Shown piece by piece: positions 9,010-18,003 of a stretch of DNA of 64,000 nucleotides. The first letter of the stretch is position 1. Every line of letters begins with the position of its first letter. This stretch comes from Desulfobacterales bacterium. Lineage in GTDB: Bacteria; Desulfobacterota; Desulfobacteria; Desulfobacterales; JAHDSC01. A program made the translations under genes and the position numbers. The notes beneath the pieces are model-generated. The model ran no database searches and was not told the origin of the DNA. It worked only from the letters and a program-made list of their open reading frames with translations. The stretch spans positions 1-64,000 of the forward strand of contig JAHDSC010000085.1 in the NCBI GenBank assembly GCA_018432925.1, in the 5' to 3' direction.

Positions 9010-10329
9010 ATGAAAGAATCTGAAATATCTGCGGGATTCGAGGAAATGATGAAATTCGGTCTGGTGGAAGCACTGCTGGGTCGCCGGTCGAGGCGCTTCT
9101 TCATGGGTGCGGAAATTCCGGACGGAGTATTCACATACAAATCAAGACGCAAGGAATTCCCGTTAACCGATCTCGAAAAAATGCTGGTGGTATCGGCCTG
9201 CGGCGGCAATACATCCTGGCATCACATGATTTACCGTGCGGCCCGTTATGCCCCTTGCCTTTCCAATTACGCCGGATCCGCGGGCGGACGGGTATATCCC
9301 TCGTCCGCGGGGTTTCACACAAGCCAGGTTTTCTTCACGGACGACGAAGGCGTATATCTGTTGGAAATGCGAGATGCATCTGCTTTCAGTGACCGGTCGG
9401 ATGCCGGATCATTGGACCCGAAAGCATTTACAGACAATGTCCGAAAACATGTCCGAAAGATCCGGAATGGACGTCTCCGGCTTCCATCGAAGGTGCCGTA
9501 CACAGAACCGCACAATACCTGGGTCGTCAATCACCCTGGATCGCTGCTCGTGATCCCTGTGGGTGATCTGGCCCAGCATGTTCTGTTGAATCTTTGCTAC
9601 ATGCTGCAAAACGGCCTGGTGTTGTATGACGATATCAACAAACGATCCATTCCGGGTATTGATCGTTTTACCGACATCGTGGACGTAAAAAAGGTCTGGC
9701 CCATCACATTCGTCGAGCAATGGTCACTTGCGGAGGTAACCGTTGAACTCGGAACGAGCTGCTATGCCGGTACGCTGATGCTCCAGGCCATGGGGCTTGG
9801 AGGATGGATGTTCAACGGAATCGACCCCTTCGCCATGCTTGGTGCAAGCGGTGATCCGGAAGTGCCCGGACTGGGGTTCCGGTATGACACGGACGATCGC
9901 TGGCCTTATCCGAATCCCACCGGCCTTAAGGGATGGATGGAAGGCTGCTGTCCCCCTCATTATCCGGACATGAAAGCCGCCGTGGAGGCGGTGTGCGAGC
10001 GAAAGTTCGGCCCGGGAGGGCCGTTTCATCCCGACACGCCCGGTCCATGGAAAGACAGCCGCAAGGTGCGTTCCGCCGCACGGATCCATGACGAACGGTT
10101 TCGAGAGTGCATCGCTCTCCAGGCCCAGTACCTGTATGATACATTCGGCAAGTTTCCCGGCACGGTACCCTCCATGTTCGTCATCATGTACCTGCAGGCG
10201 CATCATCTCGATCTCGATTTTTATGACGAATTTTACAGGCCCGGATCGTATTTGAAAACGCATGCCGATCACATGGCAGATTGGCACCGGGGTGACTCGA
10301 TAGGTTCCGGCTTAAAAAAATCCGACTAG
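9010..10329 (+). CDS. nitroreductase/SagB-like flavoprotein (putative)
   Basis: A 439-residue protein with weak but consistent nitroreductase-fold features. These are an N-terminal RRSRRFFMG segment, RVYPSSAGFHTSQVFF at about 95-110 (compare the R-x-YPSGGALYP motif of SagB-like oxidoreductases), and a late helix SCYAGTLMLQAMGLGGW that resembles the L-x-A-x-x-LGLGG motif of the fold. It is about twice the length of a minimal nitroreductase, and the C-terminal 150 residues are not recognised. AGGAG 7 nt before the ATG supports the start. Its stop codon overlaps the stop of the convergent TonB receptor gene by 3 bases. The substrate is unknown. Confidence 0.5.
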   Translation: MKESEISAGFEEMMKFGLVEALLGRRSRRFFMGAEIPDGVFTYKSRRKEFPLTDLEKMLVVSACGGNTSWHHMIYRAARYAPCLSNYAGSAGGRVYPSSAGFHTSQVFFTDDEGVYLLEMRDASAFSDRSDAGSLDPKAFTDNVRKHVRKIRNGRLRLPSKVPYTEPHNTWVVNHPGSLLVIPVGDLAQHVLLNLCYMLQNGLVLYDDINKRSIPGIDRFTDIVDVKKVWPITFVEQWSLAEVTVELGTSCYAGTLMLQAMGLGGWMFNGIDPFAMLGASGDPEVPGLGFRYDTDDRWPYPNPTGLKGWMEGCCPPHYPDMKAAVEAVCERKFGPGGPFHPDTPGPWKDSRKVRSAARIHDERFRECIALQAQYLYDTFGKFPGTVPSMFVIMYLQAHHLDLDFYDEFYRPGSYLKTHADHMADWHRGDSIGSGLKKSD

Positions 10330-12218
10330 AAATCAATATTCAGGCCCGCCGTTACCCGAAATCCGTCGTCGGGATATCCGTAGTGAACCTCGTACGCTTC
10401 ATCCAGAAGGTTCTCAAGATAAACAAAGAGTTCCGTTTGACATTTCGGAAAACCAACCGGCTGGATGATTTTCAGATCCAGCGTGGTGTATCCGTCGACT
10501 TTCTTTTCCGATGTATTTTCAATGTCGCTGTAATGGCTGCTGATACTGGTAACCGATGTTTCCGTGCGGGTTTTTGTCGGCAGGGTCCAATTCAGGGTGA
10601 TCTTGAACTTGTGTTCCGGCGTGTAGGTCAGCTCCTGATCATTGTCCCGGTTGCGGCTCGTCTGGAACAGGTAACTTAAATCCAAACTTGCCGTTGAAGT
10701 CGGTTTCCAGTTCATAACGGTTTCAATACCCTGGCGATAGGCTCCATCGACATTGACCGGTCTTTTGATCCGATCCGCCCCTTCCTGATAAGCGATTTTA
10801 TCGTCGGTATCCTCGCGGAAAAGGGTGACCTCCACCGACCCTTTGTCGGAAAAACGATGGTTGATGCCGGCGGCCACCGTCCAGACGCTTTCTTCCTCAA
10901 GGTCCGGATTGCCGCGCACCTGGTCGATGGAGCCATGGCTGGGCTGGTAGAGCTGGCCAAAGGTAGGCACGTTGACCGCGTATCCGGCATTGATTTTCGC
11001 CCGGCTTCGGGAACCCAAATTGATACTCAAGCCGCCGCTGGCGGCAGGCTGGAAGTTGAAATCCGAGGTGTAGTCGCAACGCGCACCCATGCTGGCGGTC
11101 ACGGAGTCAAAATCCTTGTCTCCCTGCAACCCAAGAGAGGCATTCTCACGATTGTGGTTGCCGCTTAACGTGTGATCGATGCGATCCTGGGCCAGGTTTC
11201 CGCTCAGACGAAATCCCCATTGATTATCATCCGCACTCCAGCCGGTTTCATTTTTTATGCCGAAGGTCAACGCATCCAGGGTGGAAGTCAGTCCGAATTG
11301 AGATTCATCTTCCAGACGGGTGAAGTCCAGGTAGGTTTTCAGGTCATAATCGCCGGCTTCGCCGCAGAGGCCCTGCATGCGAAAATCGAGGGCGCTTTTT
11401 TGGTAGGACTGGCGGGCATCGGGAGTCGGGTGGTAAGTGGGACCGGGCGAACCGTGTTCGGATTGAAAATAGCGGCCGTTGATGTCATAGGTAGTGGTAT
11501 CTTGGGACGGCAGGTCCCACTGAAAGCTCATGCTTCCGCTGTCACTGTCGCTGTTGGTTCGGCGACCGTCCTCGTGATTTCCGGAGGCGGCCAGACGCAA
11601 TTGTTGCGCTTCCATGGCAATCAAGCGCGACAAGGTTAATCCGGCTTTACCGAAAGAACCGCCGGTGACGCCGATACGGGTATTTTTCTGCCCTTCTTGA
11701 TCCTTGGGGGCCGGATTGGCCAGAACGATATTGATGGCGCCGGCGGTGCCGCCGGGACCGAGCCAAACCGGTACCGGGGGTTTAAAGACGTCCACGCGTG
11801 CAACCATATCCAGCGGGATGCTGTCCAGATCCACCACGCCGTATTGGGTGCTGTTGACCGGTCGGCCGTTGATCAGAACGAGAATTTTTCCGCTGTCGCC
11901 GGAACCGCGAATGGAAATGCGCGATCCAAAACCGCTGCCGCTCTTTTTAACCTCCACCCCCGGGATCGCACTCAGGACTTGATTTAAATCCGTATAGCTT
12001 CCCTGCTTAATTTGGTCTCGCGTCATTACCGACACCTGCTGGGGGTTGTTTTGAATATAATCCTGAATTCGTTTGGCCGTCACCACCATCTCATCGGATA
12101 AAACAACGATCCCATGATCGGACGTTGGATTGTGCTGGGCAAAGGCTGTACCCGTTCCCAGGCTGCTCACCCATACCATTGCCATCATTATTGCGTGTGT
12201 TTTCAGCCAAGCTTTCAT
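10326..12218 (-). CDS. TonB-dependent outer-membrane receptor (BtuB-like)
   Basis: A 630-residue outer-membrane active transporter. It has a signal peptide (about 1-26, ending AFAQ), a TonB-box-like region DEMVVTAKR (about 40-48), and a plug domain with VLSAIPGVEVKKSGSGFGSRIS-like and VLINGRPVN motifs. A 22-strand barrel ends in the typical aromatic terminus GLNIDF. Size and plug motifs fit BtuB-type vitamin/metal receptors. AGGGG before the ATG at 12218 favours this start over an upstream in-frame ATG at 12308. It is the last gene of the riboswitch-controlled minus-strand operon, 95 bases after the DUF2149 gene. That placement suggests a corrinoid or related tetrapyrrole as ligand; this is inference. 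Confidence 0.9.
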   Translation of the reverse strand: MKAWLKTHAIMMAMVWVSSLGTGTAFAQHNPTSDHGIVVLSDEMVVTAKRIQDYIQNNPQQVSVMTRDQIKQGSYTDLNQVLSAIPGVEVKKSGSGFGSRISIRGSGDSGKILVLINGRPVNSTQYGVVDLDSIPLDMVARVDVFKPPVPVWLGPGGTAGAINIVLANPAPKDQEGQKNTRIGVTGGSFGKAGLTLSRLIAMEAQQLRLAASGNHEDGRRTNSDSDSGSMSFQWDLPSQDTTTYDINGRYFQSEHGSPGPTYHPTPDARQSYQKSALDFRMQGLCGEAGDYDLKTYLDFTRLEDESQFGLTSTLDALTFGIKNETGWSADDNQWGFRLSGNLAQDRIDHTLSGNHNRENASLGLQGDKDFDSVTASMGARCDYTSDFNFQPAASGGLSINLGSRSRAKINAGYAVNVPTFGQLYQPSHGSIDQVRGNPDLEEESVWTVAAGINHRFSDKGSVEVTLFREDTDDKIAYQEGADRIKRPVNVDGAYRQGIETVMNWKPTSTASLDLSYLFQTSRNRDNDQELTYTPEHKFKITLNWTLPTKTRTETSVTSISSHYSDIENTSEKKVDGYTTLDLKIIQPVGFPKCQTELFVYLENLLDEAYEVHYGYPDDGFRVTAGLNIDF

Positions 12219-12313
12219 TCGATCATCCCCTGCAATTTTAAAATACATTCCGTTCCGTAGTCCGATCCATTCAGATTCACTCCGTGCAACCCCCGGGGAG
12301 ATATCCATCCGCT

Positions 12314-12670
12314 CTACTCCGGCACATATACCATGGTCCCGTCTTTCAAACGGTAGGCAATCCCCAGACGCTCACCCTGACCCGCGGCTTTGGACTTGGA
12401 GATCTTCATGGCTTTGACCCTGGTGCCTTTCTTTGTGATGATTTCCATTTCACCCGATGCATGTTGTTTCATGATGGTCATCTCCGATTTCTGGTTGAAG
12501 AGATCCTGGAGATGATAGGCGCTGAAAAGGGTCATCAGCAGCCCGACGATAAACACGAGGCCGATGTCGAATAGATTGGCAACGCCGGTCATGGGATCGT
12601 CGTCTCTGAAGGCCGGGTTGCCGAACCCCCGGCCGGTTTTTTTAATTCGTCGTTTTTGTAAGTATTTCAT
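12314..12670 (-). CDS. DUF2149 protein, ExbD/TolR-like membrane protein
   Basis: A 118-residue protein recognised as DUF2149. It has a single membrane helix at about residues 33-55 that begins NLFDIGLVFIVGLL. This is strikingly parallel to the ExbD of this window (IAPLIDMVFILLIFF), with an Asp (D35) at the start of the helix where ExbD/TolR carry their proton-pathway Asp. A small periplasmic domain follows. Its start overlaps the end of the ExbB-like gene by 29 bases, so the two are probably translated together. I infer an ExbD-like partner in a proton-driven motor; the family itself has no assigned function that I know of. Confidence 0.8.
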   Translation of the reverse strand: MKYLQKRRIKKTGRGFGNPAFRDDDPMTGVANLFDIGLVFIVGLLMTLFSAYHLQDLFNQKSEMTIMKQHASGEMEIITKKGTRVKAMKISKSKAAGQGERLGIAYRLKDGTMVYVPE

Positions 12671-13280
12671 GATCTGCCCGTTCCATGTTCGACGTTACCA
12701 TTTCAGTAGCCAGTTCCATATTCTTGATATCCTCCTCGATCCACCGTCGCCGGACCGTGTAGAAAAAAAAGGCGGCTGTTCCGATTGCCAGGCCGGTCAC
12801 GGTGGTGGTAAAGGCGATCACCAGATCCGTAGAGAGTTTTGTCATATCGCCCTGACCCAAGGCGGCCAGACCGGTTCCCATCGGAATCAGGGTGCCGAGC
12901 AGTCCCAGCGACGGTGCCGCCCGTACCAGAATTCGGAGCCGGTCCATGGACTTCCATAGTTTCAGTGTGGTTTCCTGGAGCAGGTTTTCGACGGCAGCTT
13001 CATAGCCTTCTTCGCCACTTATGGTTTGCTGAAGCGCCTGAATATATTGATTCACCCGATGGGAAACCATATTGGATCCCGAACCGGTTCTCAGAACCGT
13101 CGGAAGCTCCTGGGGCGGACATTTTTCCAACCGGATCCGTTCCAGCCATTCCGCAAAAAACGACCCGGCATGCACAATGATCAGAAAGGTCAGAATCACC
13201 AGCAGGAACAGGACCGGATAGAGGAGTGAAGAAGAGATCAAATAGATAAAGGCTTTCAGTAATGCTCCGATGTCCATCAT
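12642..13280 (-). CDS. MotA/TolQ/ExbB proton channel family protein
   Basis: A 212-residue inner-membrane protein of the ExbB/TolQ class. Three membrane helices lie at about residues 15-40, 115-138 and 155-180. The conserved cytoplasmic-to-membrane segment RAAPSLGLLGTLIPMGTGL is diagnostic for the family, as is LVIAFTTTVTGLAIG in the last helix. Its ATG overlaps the stop of the DUF2162 gene (ATGA) and its end overlaps DUF2149. It lacks the extended N-terminal periplasmic domain seen in the homologue at 37044. With DUF2149 it would form a complete ExbBD-like motor inside this operon, energising either the TonB receptor or the membrane-anchored CobN-like protein. Confidence 0.9.
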   Translation of the reverse strand: MMDIGALLKAFIYLISSSLLYPVLFLLVILTFLIIVHAGSFFAEWLERIRLEKCPPQELPTVLRTGSGSNMVSHRVNQYIQALQQTISGEEGYEAAVENLLQETTLKLWKSMDRLRILVRAAPSLGLLGTLIPMGTGLAALGQGDMTKLSTDLVIAFTTTVTGLAIGTAAFFFYTVRRRWIEEDIKNMELATEMVTSNMERADHEILTKTTN

Positions 13281-14026
13281 GTTGTTTTCCTTATTTTTTT
13301 CGACTTGAAGCCAAACCCTCCGATAAAAGCGGCCGCGGTCAGGATAGTAAATGGTATGGAATGAAGTCTTGCCTGGGAATGCGTTTGACCCTGATACATC
13401 GCCAGTCGATAAATCTTTTCCATATCGGCAAACTGAGGCATGATGGTCACCGAAAGAAAAAAATAGACGGCGATCAGGAGCATGGCTCCGCCCAGAAAAG
13501 ATTCAGGGGGCATGGCTTGCCGCTTTCTTCGATGCAGAGTAATGAATCCCATGGTGATCAGATTGACCAGCACGAATGTCAGATAAAGCGCCAGAACCAC
13601 AAGTTTGGGCGCGTTCGGAAAACAGGTAATCAAAAACCCGGCTGAAAAGAAAATGACGGTGACGCACACCGGGCAGGGTACCGCCAGCATCAGCCATCCC
13701 TTGCTATCCGATCGGGAACCGTTTTTTTGTTTCAGCAATATCACTCCCCAGGCCATCATCGTGCCGGCCATGACCAGATGGACGATCATTCCGGACTGAA
13801 TAAACGTTCGGATGACGGCTAAATGACGGACCGGATCCATCCTTTCCAGAACAATCGCGGCAGCGGCAAATGCAAAAAAATAGGTGAATGCAAAGAGCAG
13901 AAATGCGCCGGCTTTTGCTCTCTTTTTCTTTCGCCCGGCGACAAAATATGAGATGCCTACGCCGCTTTTGACGGCGAAAATGCCGATGCTGAATAATATT
14001 CCAAATATCAGGTTTTGATAGGCCAT
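13277..14026 (-). CDS. DUF2162 polytopic membrane protein
   Basis: A 249-residue protein with six or seven hydrophobic helices, recognised as DUF2162 (predicted transporter). Notable residues are a PCPVCVT cysteine pair at about 138-144 inside a helix, and basic loops KKKRAK and RRKRQ. DUF2162, an ExbB-like protein, DUF2149 and a CobN-like protein occur together in other anaerobes, which supports one functional unit. The ATG at 14026 has GAGGAG 6 nt upstream; the longer frame to 14143 would overlap the CobN-like gene and is not preferred. The transported species is unknown. Confidence 0.8.
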   Translation of the reverse strand: MAYQNLIFGILFSIGIFAVKSGVGISYFVAGRKKKRAKAGAFLLFAFTYFFAFAAAAIVLERMDPVRHLAVIRTFIQSGMIVHLVMAGTMMAWGVILLKQKNGSRSDSKGWLMLAVPCPVCVTVIFFSAGFLITCFPNAPKLVVLALYLTFVLVNLITMGFITLHRRKRQAMPPESFLGGAMLLIAVYFFLSVTIMPQFADMEKIYRLAMYQGQTHSQARLHSIPFTILTAAAFIGGFGFKSKKIRKTT

Positions 14027-14067
14027 CTTTTTCTCCTCGAATTTCCGGAACAATAAAATGACAACGA

Positions 14068-17000
14068 TTATCGCCGGCGCCAGCGCCGCGATCCCCAAAA
14101 GAACAGGCCGATGAGGAGCAGGACAAAGAGAGAGGCCGCCCATTGGATTCCCGATGAACTCAGATCGGTGGTTTCATCCCGGGTATCGATCTCCTCCATT
14201 TTATAACCTTCCACGGTTTTGGAATTTTCCGGATCAGCAGACGGGGCCTCGCCGGCGGAATTTTCCCGATCATCCGGCCGGGTGTCCGGATTCATCCTGC
14301 CCAATCCGGCATCGAGTCTGGTCAGCAGATCCTTTCGATCGACAACCTGATTATCCAGGGGCTTGGCCGCCGCCTTTTCCACGGCCAGTTTGAATTGTTC
14401 CACAATTTCCGGCGATAGAACACCCGGCACGGAGATGATATTGACCACCATCTGATTGAGCATGGGATTGTTGCAAGTGTGATCGCAACATGCCACGCCT
14501 TTTGCCACCACATTGAGGGCGTATTCGGCGGCCAGTTTGCGGGTGATCTTATCATCCGCTTGCCAGTAGTCCTTGCGCACCGCTTCCAGCATGCGGGCGG
14601 TCATGGACTGATAGGCCCATGGGTTTTCTTTGTTAAAAAAGGCTTTCAGATCCATCCCGTACTTATCCTCCACGTAAACATCAAAAATCTGCTTCCACTT
14701 CGCGGCGTCTACGGCATCCCGCACCGTGACCTGCCAGCCCCAGAGGTTTTCAACAAAGTCCGACATCTGTCGGGCCCCGGCGTAATTGTCCCGTTTCATT
14801 CCTTCCATCCACTGCGGGTTCAAATAACGGGTGCGCAATTCCCTTCCGATGGTCTTGCCCACATCTTCCACCATCAGTTCATCTTTCCTGCGGTGCATGG
14901 TCACCATGGTGTCCGGGGCTTCGCCTTTCACATTTTTCACTGCCAGAGACATGCCGCCCAGATACGTGAAAAAATCATCGGTATCGATAATTCCGATCAC
15001 GTTGCTGGACCGGGAATGGACCGCGATATCCACGGCGCGAAGATTTTCCGTGAACGCCGCTTTCACGGGTACGGCCCATTTTCCCTGGCCGACGGCGAAA
15101 TGGGTCCGGTTCAGGTAAATGTTGCTGATGGCCTCGTCGGATTCCCAAAGCCCGGAAGCACCCACCATCTCCTCCACCCCGTTGCCGTAAGAGCCCGGCT
15201 TTTCAGTAAATATCCGAAAGCGAGACTGCATCTCGGCTTCTTTTTCGCTCATGCCGGAAGTAATCAGCGCGTTTTTAATGATCGCATTGTTTCTCATCAG
15301 AAAATTTTCAATATCGCTCTGAGCCATGGCTTTTTGAACCGCTTCGTCCAGAAAGACGAGTTTGTCGGGAAACATGTCCCGATACAGACCGGAGGGGTTG
15401 ATCAGCACATCGATACGGGGACGACCCAATTGACGGCCGGGAATGATCCGGCTGCCCGTTACCCGTTCGGTGGCATCCCAGATCGGTTCCACACCCATCA
15501 GGTACAGAATCGTGCTTTCATGAACGCCCTCATTGCGTGTGGTTTCCGTGGCCCAGAGCACCACCCCCACTTTGTCCGGGTATTTACCGTTTTTTCTCAG
15601 TTTCTCATCGATCATTTGCACGGCCGCCCGTTTGCCGATCTCCCAGGCCGCCCTGGATGGCACTTTGGCCGGAGAAAATCCGTAAAAATTTTTACCGGTG
15701 GGAATGGCCGACAGGTTTCGCAGCGGATCGTTGCCCTCTCCGGCCGGAACATATTCCCCGTTCAGGGCACGTATCAAGTTGTCCATCTCCCGAACCGGCG
15801 ACGCATCCAGATCCCGGCGCACCTGTTGTCTGTCTGCCTTTGGATTCTGTTTCATAATCAGCCGCAGCATCTCTGAGGCCGCTTCCGGATCATACGGTCT
15901 GCCATAGGTATGCAATCCGTATGGGAGGGAATTGGAATCGATTTCGTGAAGATAGAGATGAACTTTCTCCATTGCTTCTTCATTTATTACCTTGAAAGAA
16001 AGATCCTCGGCGATTCCCGTCGTCTCAATCAGTTTTTCAATCTCTTTCATGTATTCGGGCCGGGTCTCGCCGCCGATGGATTTTGCGATCTCATACTTAT
16101 GAAACAGGTCATGCAATCGGCTGTATTCATGGTAGAGGTCGGCTTCCTTCATGGGAGGGGTCAGGTGGTCGAGAATCACTCCCCGCCCCCGACGTTTGGC
16201 CTGGATCCCTTCGCCCACGTCGTCCACGATATAGGGGTAAATATTGGGGATGCTTCCGGTCATGATTTCCGGGGGATCGGAAGGGCAAAGCCCGGCCTGT
16301 TTTCCGGGAAGCCATTCGTAGGTGGCATGGGTTCCCAAATGCACCATTGCGTCCGCATGAAACTTTTCAGAGAGCCAGAGATAGGCCGCGATATATTGAT
16401 GATGAGGATATAGGGTTTTATCATGGTACAGTTTCATAGGGTCATCCGTCCACCCTCGGGCCGGTTCCGGCAACAGAACCAGATTGCCCAGTTTGACCAT
16501 GGGGAAAACCAGACGACCTTCTTTGGTCATAATGGAGCATTCTTCCGGCGCGCCCCATTGAGCAAGCACGGGTTTTCTGAAATCCTCGGGCAGACGGTTA
16601 AACCACTTTTTGTATTCCGTCAGGGAAACCTGTTCCGCGTCGCCGCCGGCAAGCATGGCGTCGAGTTCCCCCGGGGCCCAGGAACCGATGTTCCGGCCGC
16701 CGTTGAGAATCAGTTTCTTAAGCCCCTCTTCCGTGAGCGGATCCGCCTGCTCGATACGGTAGCCTTCCTGTTTCATCCGGTTCAAAATGGTTTGAAGACT
16801 CCGAAAAACATTCAGATAAGAGGCCTCGATATTCTGTTTGCCCTGGCTGTGGTTGTAATAAATGATGGCTACTTTTTTATCCCGGTTGGGCTTGCGTTGC
16901 AGCACGGCCCATTTTTTCAGTCGAGGAATGAAAAAATTCAGGCCCTCCTCTATGGCTTCATGCAAATACAAGCGTCGGCCGGTTTCCGAATCGATGAGTT

Positions 17001-18003
17001 CTTTTTTTCCAACCAGCACCGTGGGCTCGATCATACCGGACAATTCCGGGACAGCCACCGCCCATGCGGTTTCCATGGGCTCAAGCCCCACCTCGCTTTG
17101 CCGCCACTGGTCAATGGTTTCGGCATAGGGACAGATCCCGTTGAAGACCGGCACATTCAAGCCGCTCAAGGCTGCCCAGATCTCATCGTTGATGCAGGAA
17201 GAAAACTTCAAGCTGAAGGCCAGCAGTATGTCCACCGGTGATTTTCCGGAAATGGGTTTCAAATATCGCGTCAGCAGTATCTGGGCCGGACCGAAACAGG
17301 GAAGCACGTTGAATCCCGAAGCCTCCAGCTTCCGGATCATGGCGTCGGCCGCTTCTACCTGCCCCACTTTCAGATTGTTATTGTAAAACATGAACCCAAC
17401 CCACGGATTTTGAAGACGGTGATTCTTTCGTCCCGCATACCAATTTCGATAGCTTTTCACATCCTGAAATTTTTCCGGTCCATCCGGATGATAGATGCAC
17501 GCTTCCGGCAGTCTTTCCAGGGCTTCAAATGTCACGGTGGGATCTATATGACGCCGCACGGCCATACGCACCATATGGATCATATTGCCGACGGTCATAT
17601 TGTGGTAGTAATCCATGATTTCCGGGTCGAATATATATCCTTTTTCGGTCAGGGCTTCCGGATCGCCGGGCGGGTTGAGGGCATAGACGGTTCGTCCGGC
17701 CATCAATTGTTCCTTCACCATAAAATCGGCCAGCTCCGTCATCATCACATTGACAAAGACTACGGACGAACCCGTGATGAATTCTTTGGCTGCCGGGTTC
17801 TTCTCCAAATCCTCCAAAGTAAAAAATTTTGTTTGAATGGGTTCAGGAAGTTTCAGTTGCTTTACCGCCTGGTGGACTTGATAGCTGTTGATATCCACTT
17901 CTAAAATGGCCACCTTCTCGGCCCGTCCCTCTGAAACCAGCATAAAAAAGCAGCAAACCGCCAACGCCCAAACGCTTCTGTTTCGGCCTCGAATGCGGGT
18001 CAT
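14068..18003 (-). CDS. exported, membrane-anchored CobN-like chelatase-family protein
   Basis: A 1311-residue member of the CobN/BchH family (large subunit of class I chelatases). Family signatures run throughout, for example AMVHLGTHATYEWLPGK (about 545-561), NIYPYIVDDVGEG, and the C-terminal N-x-L-x-WGWQVTVRD region. Unlike typical CobN it starts with a signal peptide (residues about 1-28, ending SEGRAEK). It ends with an acidic, disordered linker followed by one helix (about 1286-1304) and a basic tail RRWRRR. The chelatase body should therefore sit in the periplasm, tethered to the inner membrane. No AAA+ subunit gene is in this operon. The start overlaps the preceding gene by ATGA. The closest functional parallel I know is HmuS of Bacteroidota haem-uptake operons, a CobN-like protein implicated in anaerobic haem metal removal. 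Substrate here: corrinoid or haem, undecided. Confidence 0.88.
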   Translation of the reverse strand: MTRIRGRNRSVWALAVCCFFMLVSEGRAEKVAILEVDINSYQVHQAVKQLKLPEPIQTKFFTLEDLEKNPAAKEFITGSSVVFVNVMMTELADFMVKEQLMAGRTVYALNPPGDPEALTEKGYIFDPEIMDYYHNMTVGNMIHMVRMAVRRHIDPTVTFEALERLPEACIYHPDGPEKFQDVKSYRNWYAGRKNHRLQNPWVGFMFYNNNLKVGQVEAADAMIRKLEASGFNVLPCFGPAQILLTRYLKPISGKSPVDILLAFSLKFSSCINDEIWAALSGLNVPVFNGICPYAETIDQWRQSEVGLEPMETAWAVAVPELSGMIEPTVLVGKKELIDSETGRRLYLHEAIEEGLNFFIPRLKKWAVLQRKPNRDKKVAIIYYNHSQGKQNIEASYLNVFRSLQTILNRMKQEGYRIEQADPLTEEGLKKLILNGGRNIGSWAPGELDAMLAGGDAEQVSLTEYKKWFNRLPEDFRKPVLAQWGAPEECSIMTKEGRLVFPMVKLGNLVLLPEPARGWTDDPMKLYHDKTLYPHHQYIAAYLWLSEKFHADAMVHLGTHATYEWLPGKQAGLCPSDPPEIMTGSIPNIYPYIVDDVGEGIQAKRRGRGVILDHLTPPMKEADLYHEYSRLHDLFHKYEIAKSIGGETRPEYMKEIEKLIETTGIAEDLSFKVINEEAMEKVHLYLHEIDSNSLPYGLHTYGRPYDPEAASEMLRLIMKQNPKADRQQVRRDLDASPVREMDNLIRALNGEYVPAGEGNDPLRNLSAIPTGKNFYGFSPAKVPSRAAWEIGKRAAVQMIDEKLRKNGKYPDKVGVVLWATETTRNEGVHESTILYLMGVEPIWDATERVTGSRIIPGRQLGRPRIDVLINPSGLYRDMFPDKLVFLDEAVQKAMAQSDIENFLMRNNAIIKNALITSGMSEKEAEMQSRFRIFTEKPGSYGNGVEEMVGASGLWESDEAISNIYLNRTHFAVGQGKWAVPVKAAFTENLRAVDIAVHSRSSNVIGIIDTDDFFTYLGGMSLAVKNVKGEAPDTMVTMHRRKDELMVEDVGKTIGRELRTRYLNPQWMEGMKRDNYAGARQMSDFVENLWGWQVTVRDAVDAAKWKQIFDVYVEDKYGMDLKAFFNKENPWAYQSMTARMLEAVRKDYWQADDKITRKLAAEYALNVVAKGVACCDHTCNNPMLNQMVVNIISVPGVLSPEIVEQFKLAVEKAAAKPLDNQVVDRKDLLTRLDAGLGRMNPDTRPDDRENSAGEAPSADPENSKTVEGYKMEEIDTRDETTDLSSSGIQWAASLFVLLLIGLFFWGSRRWRRR

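Noticed and set aside
14479-15876. Long plus-strand frame of 465 residues inside the CobN-like gene
   Set aside because: It is the antisense shadow of a well-supported gene; its His/Phe-rich composition is typical of such shadows.
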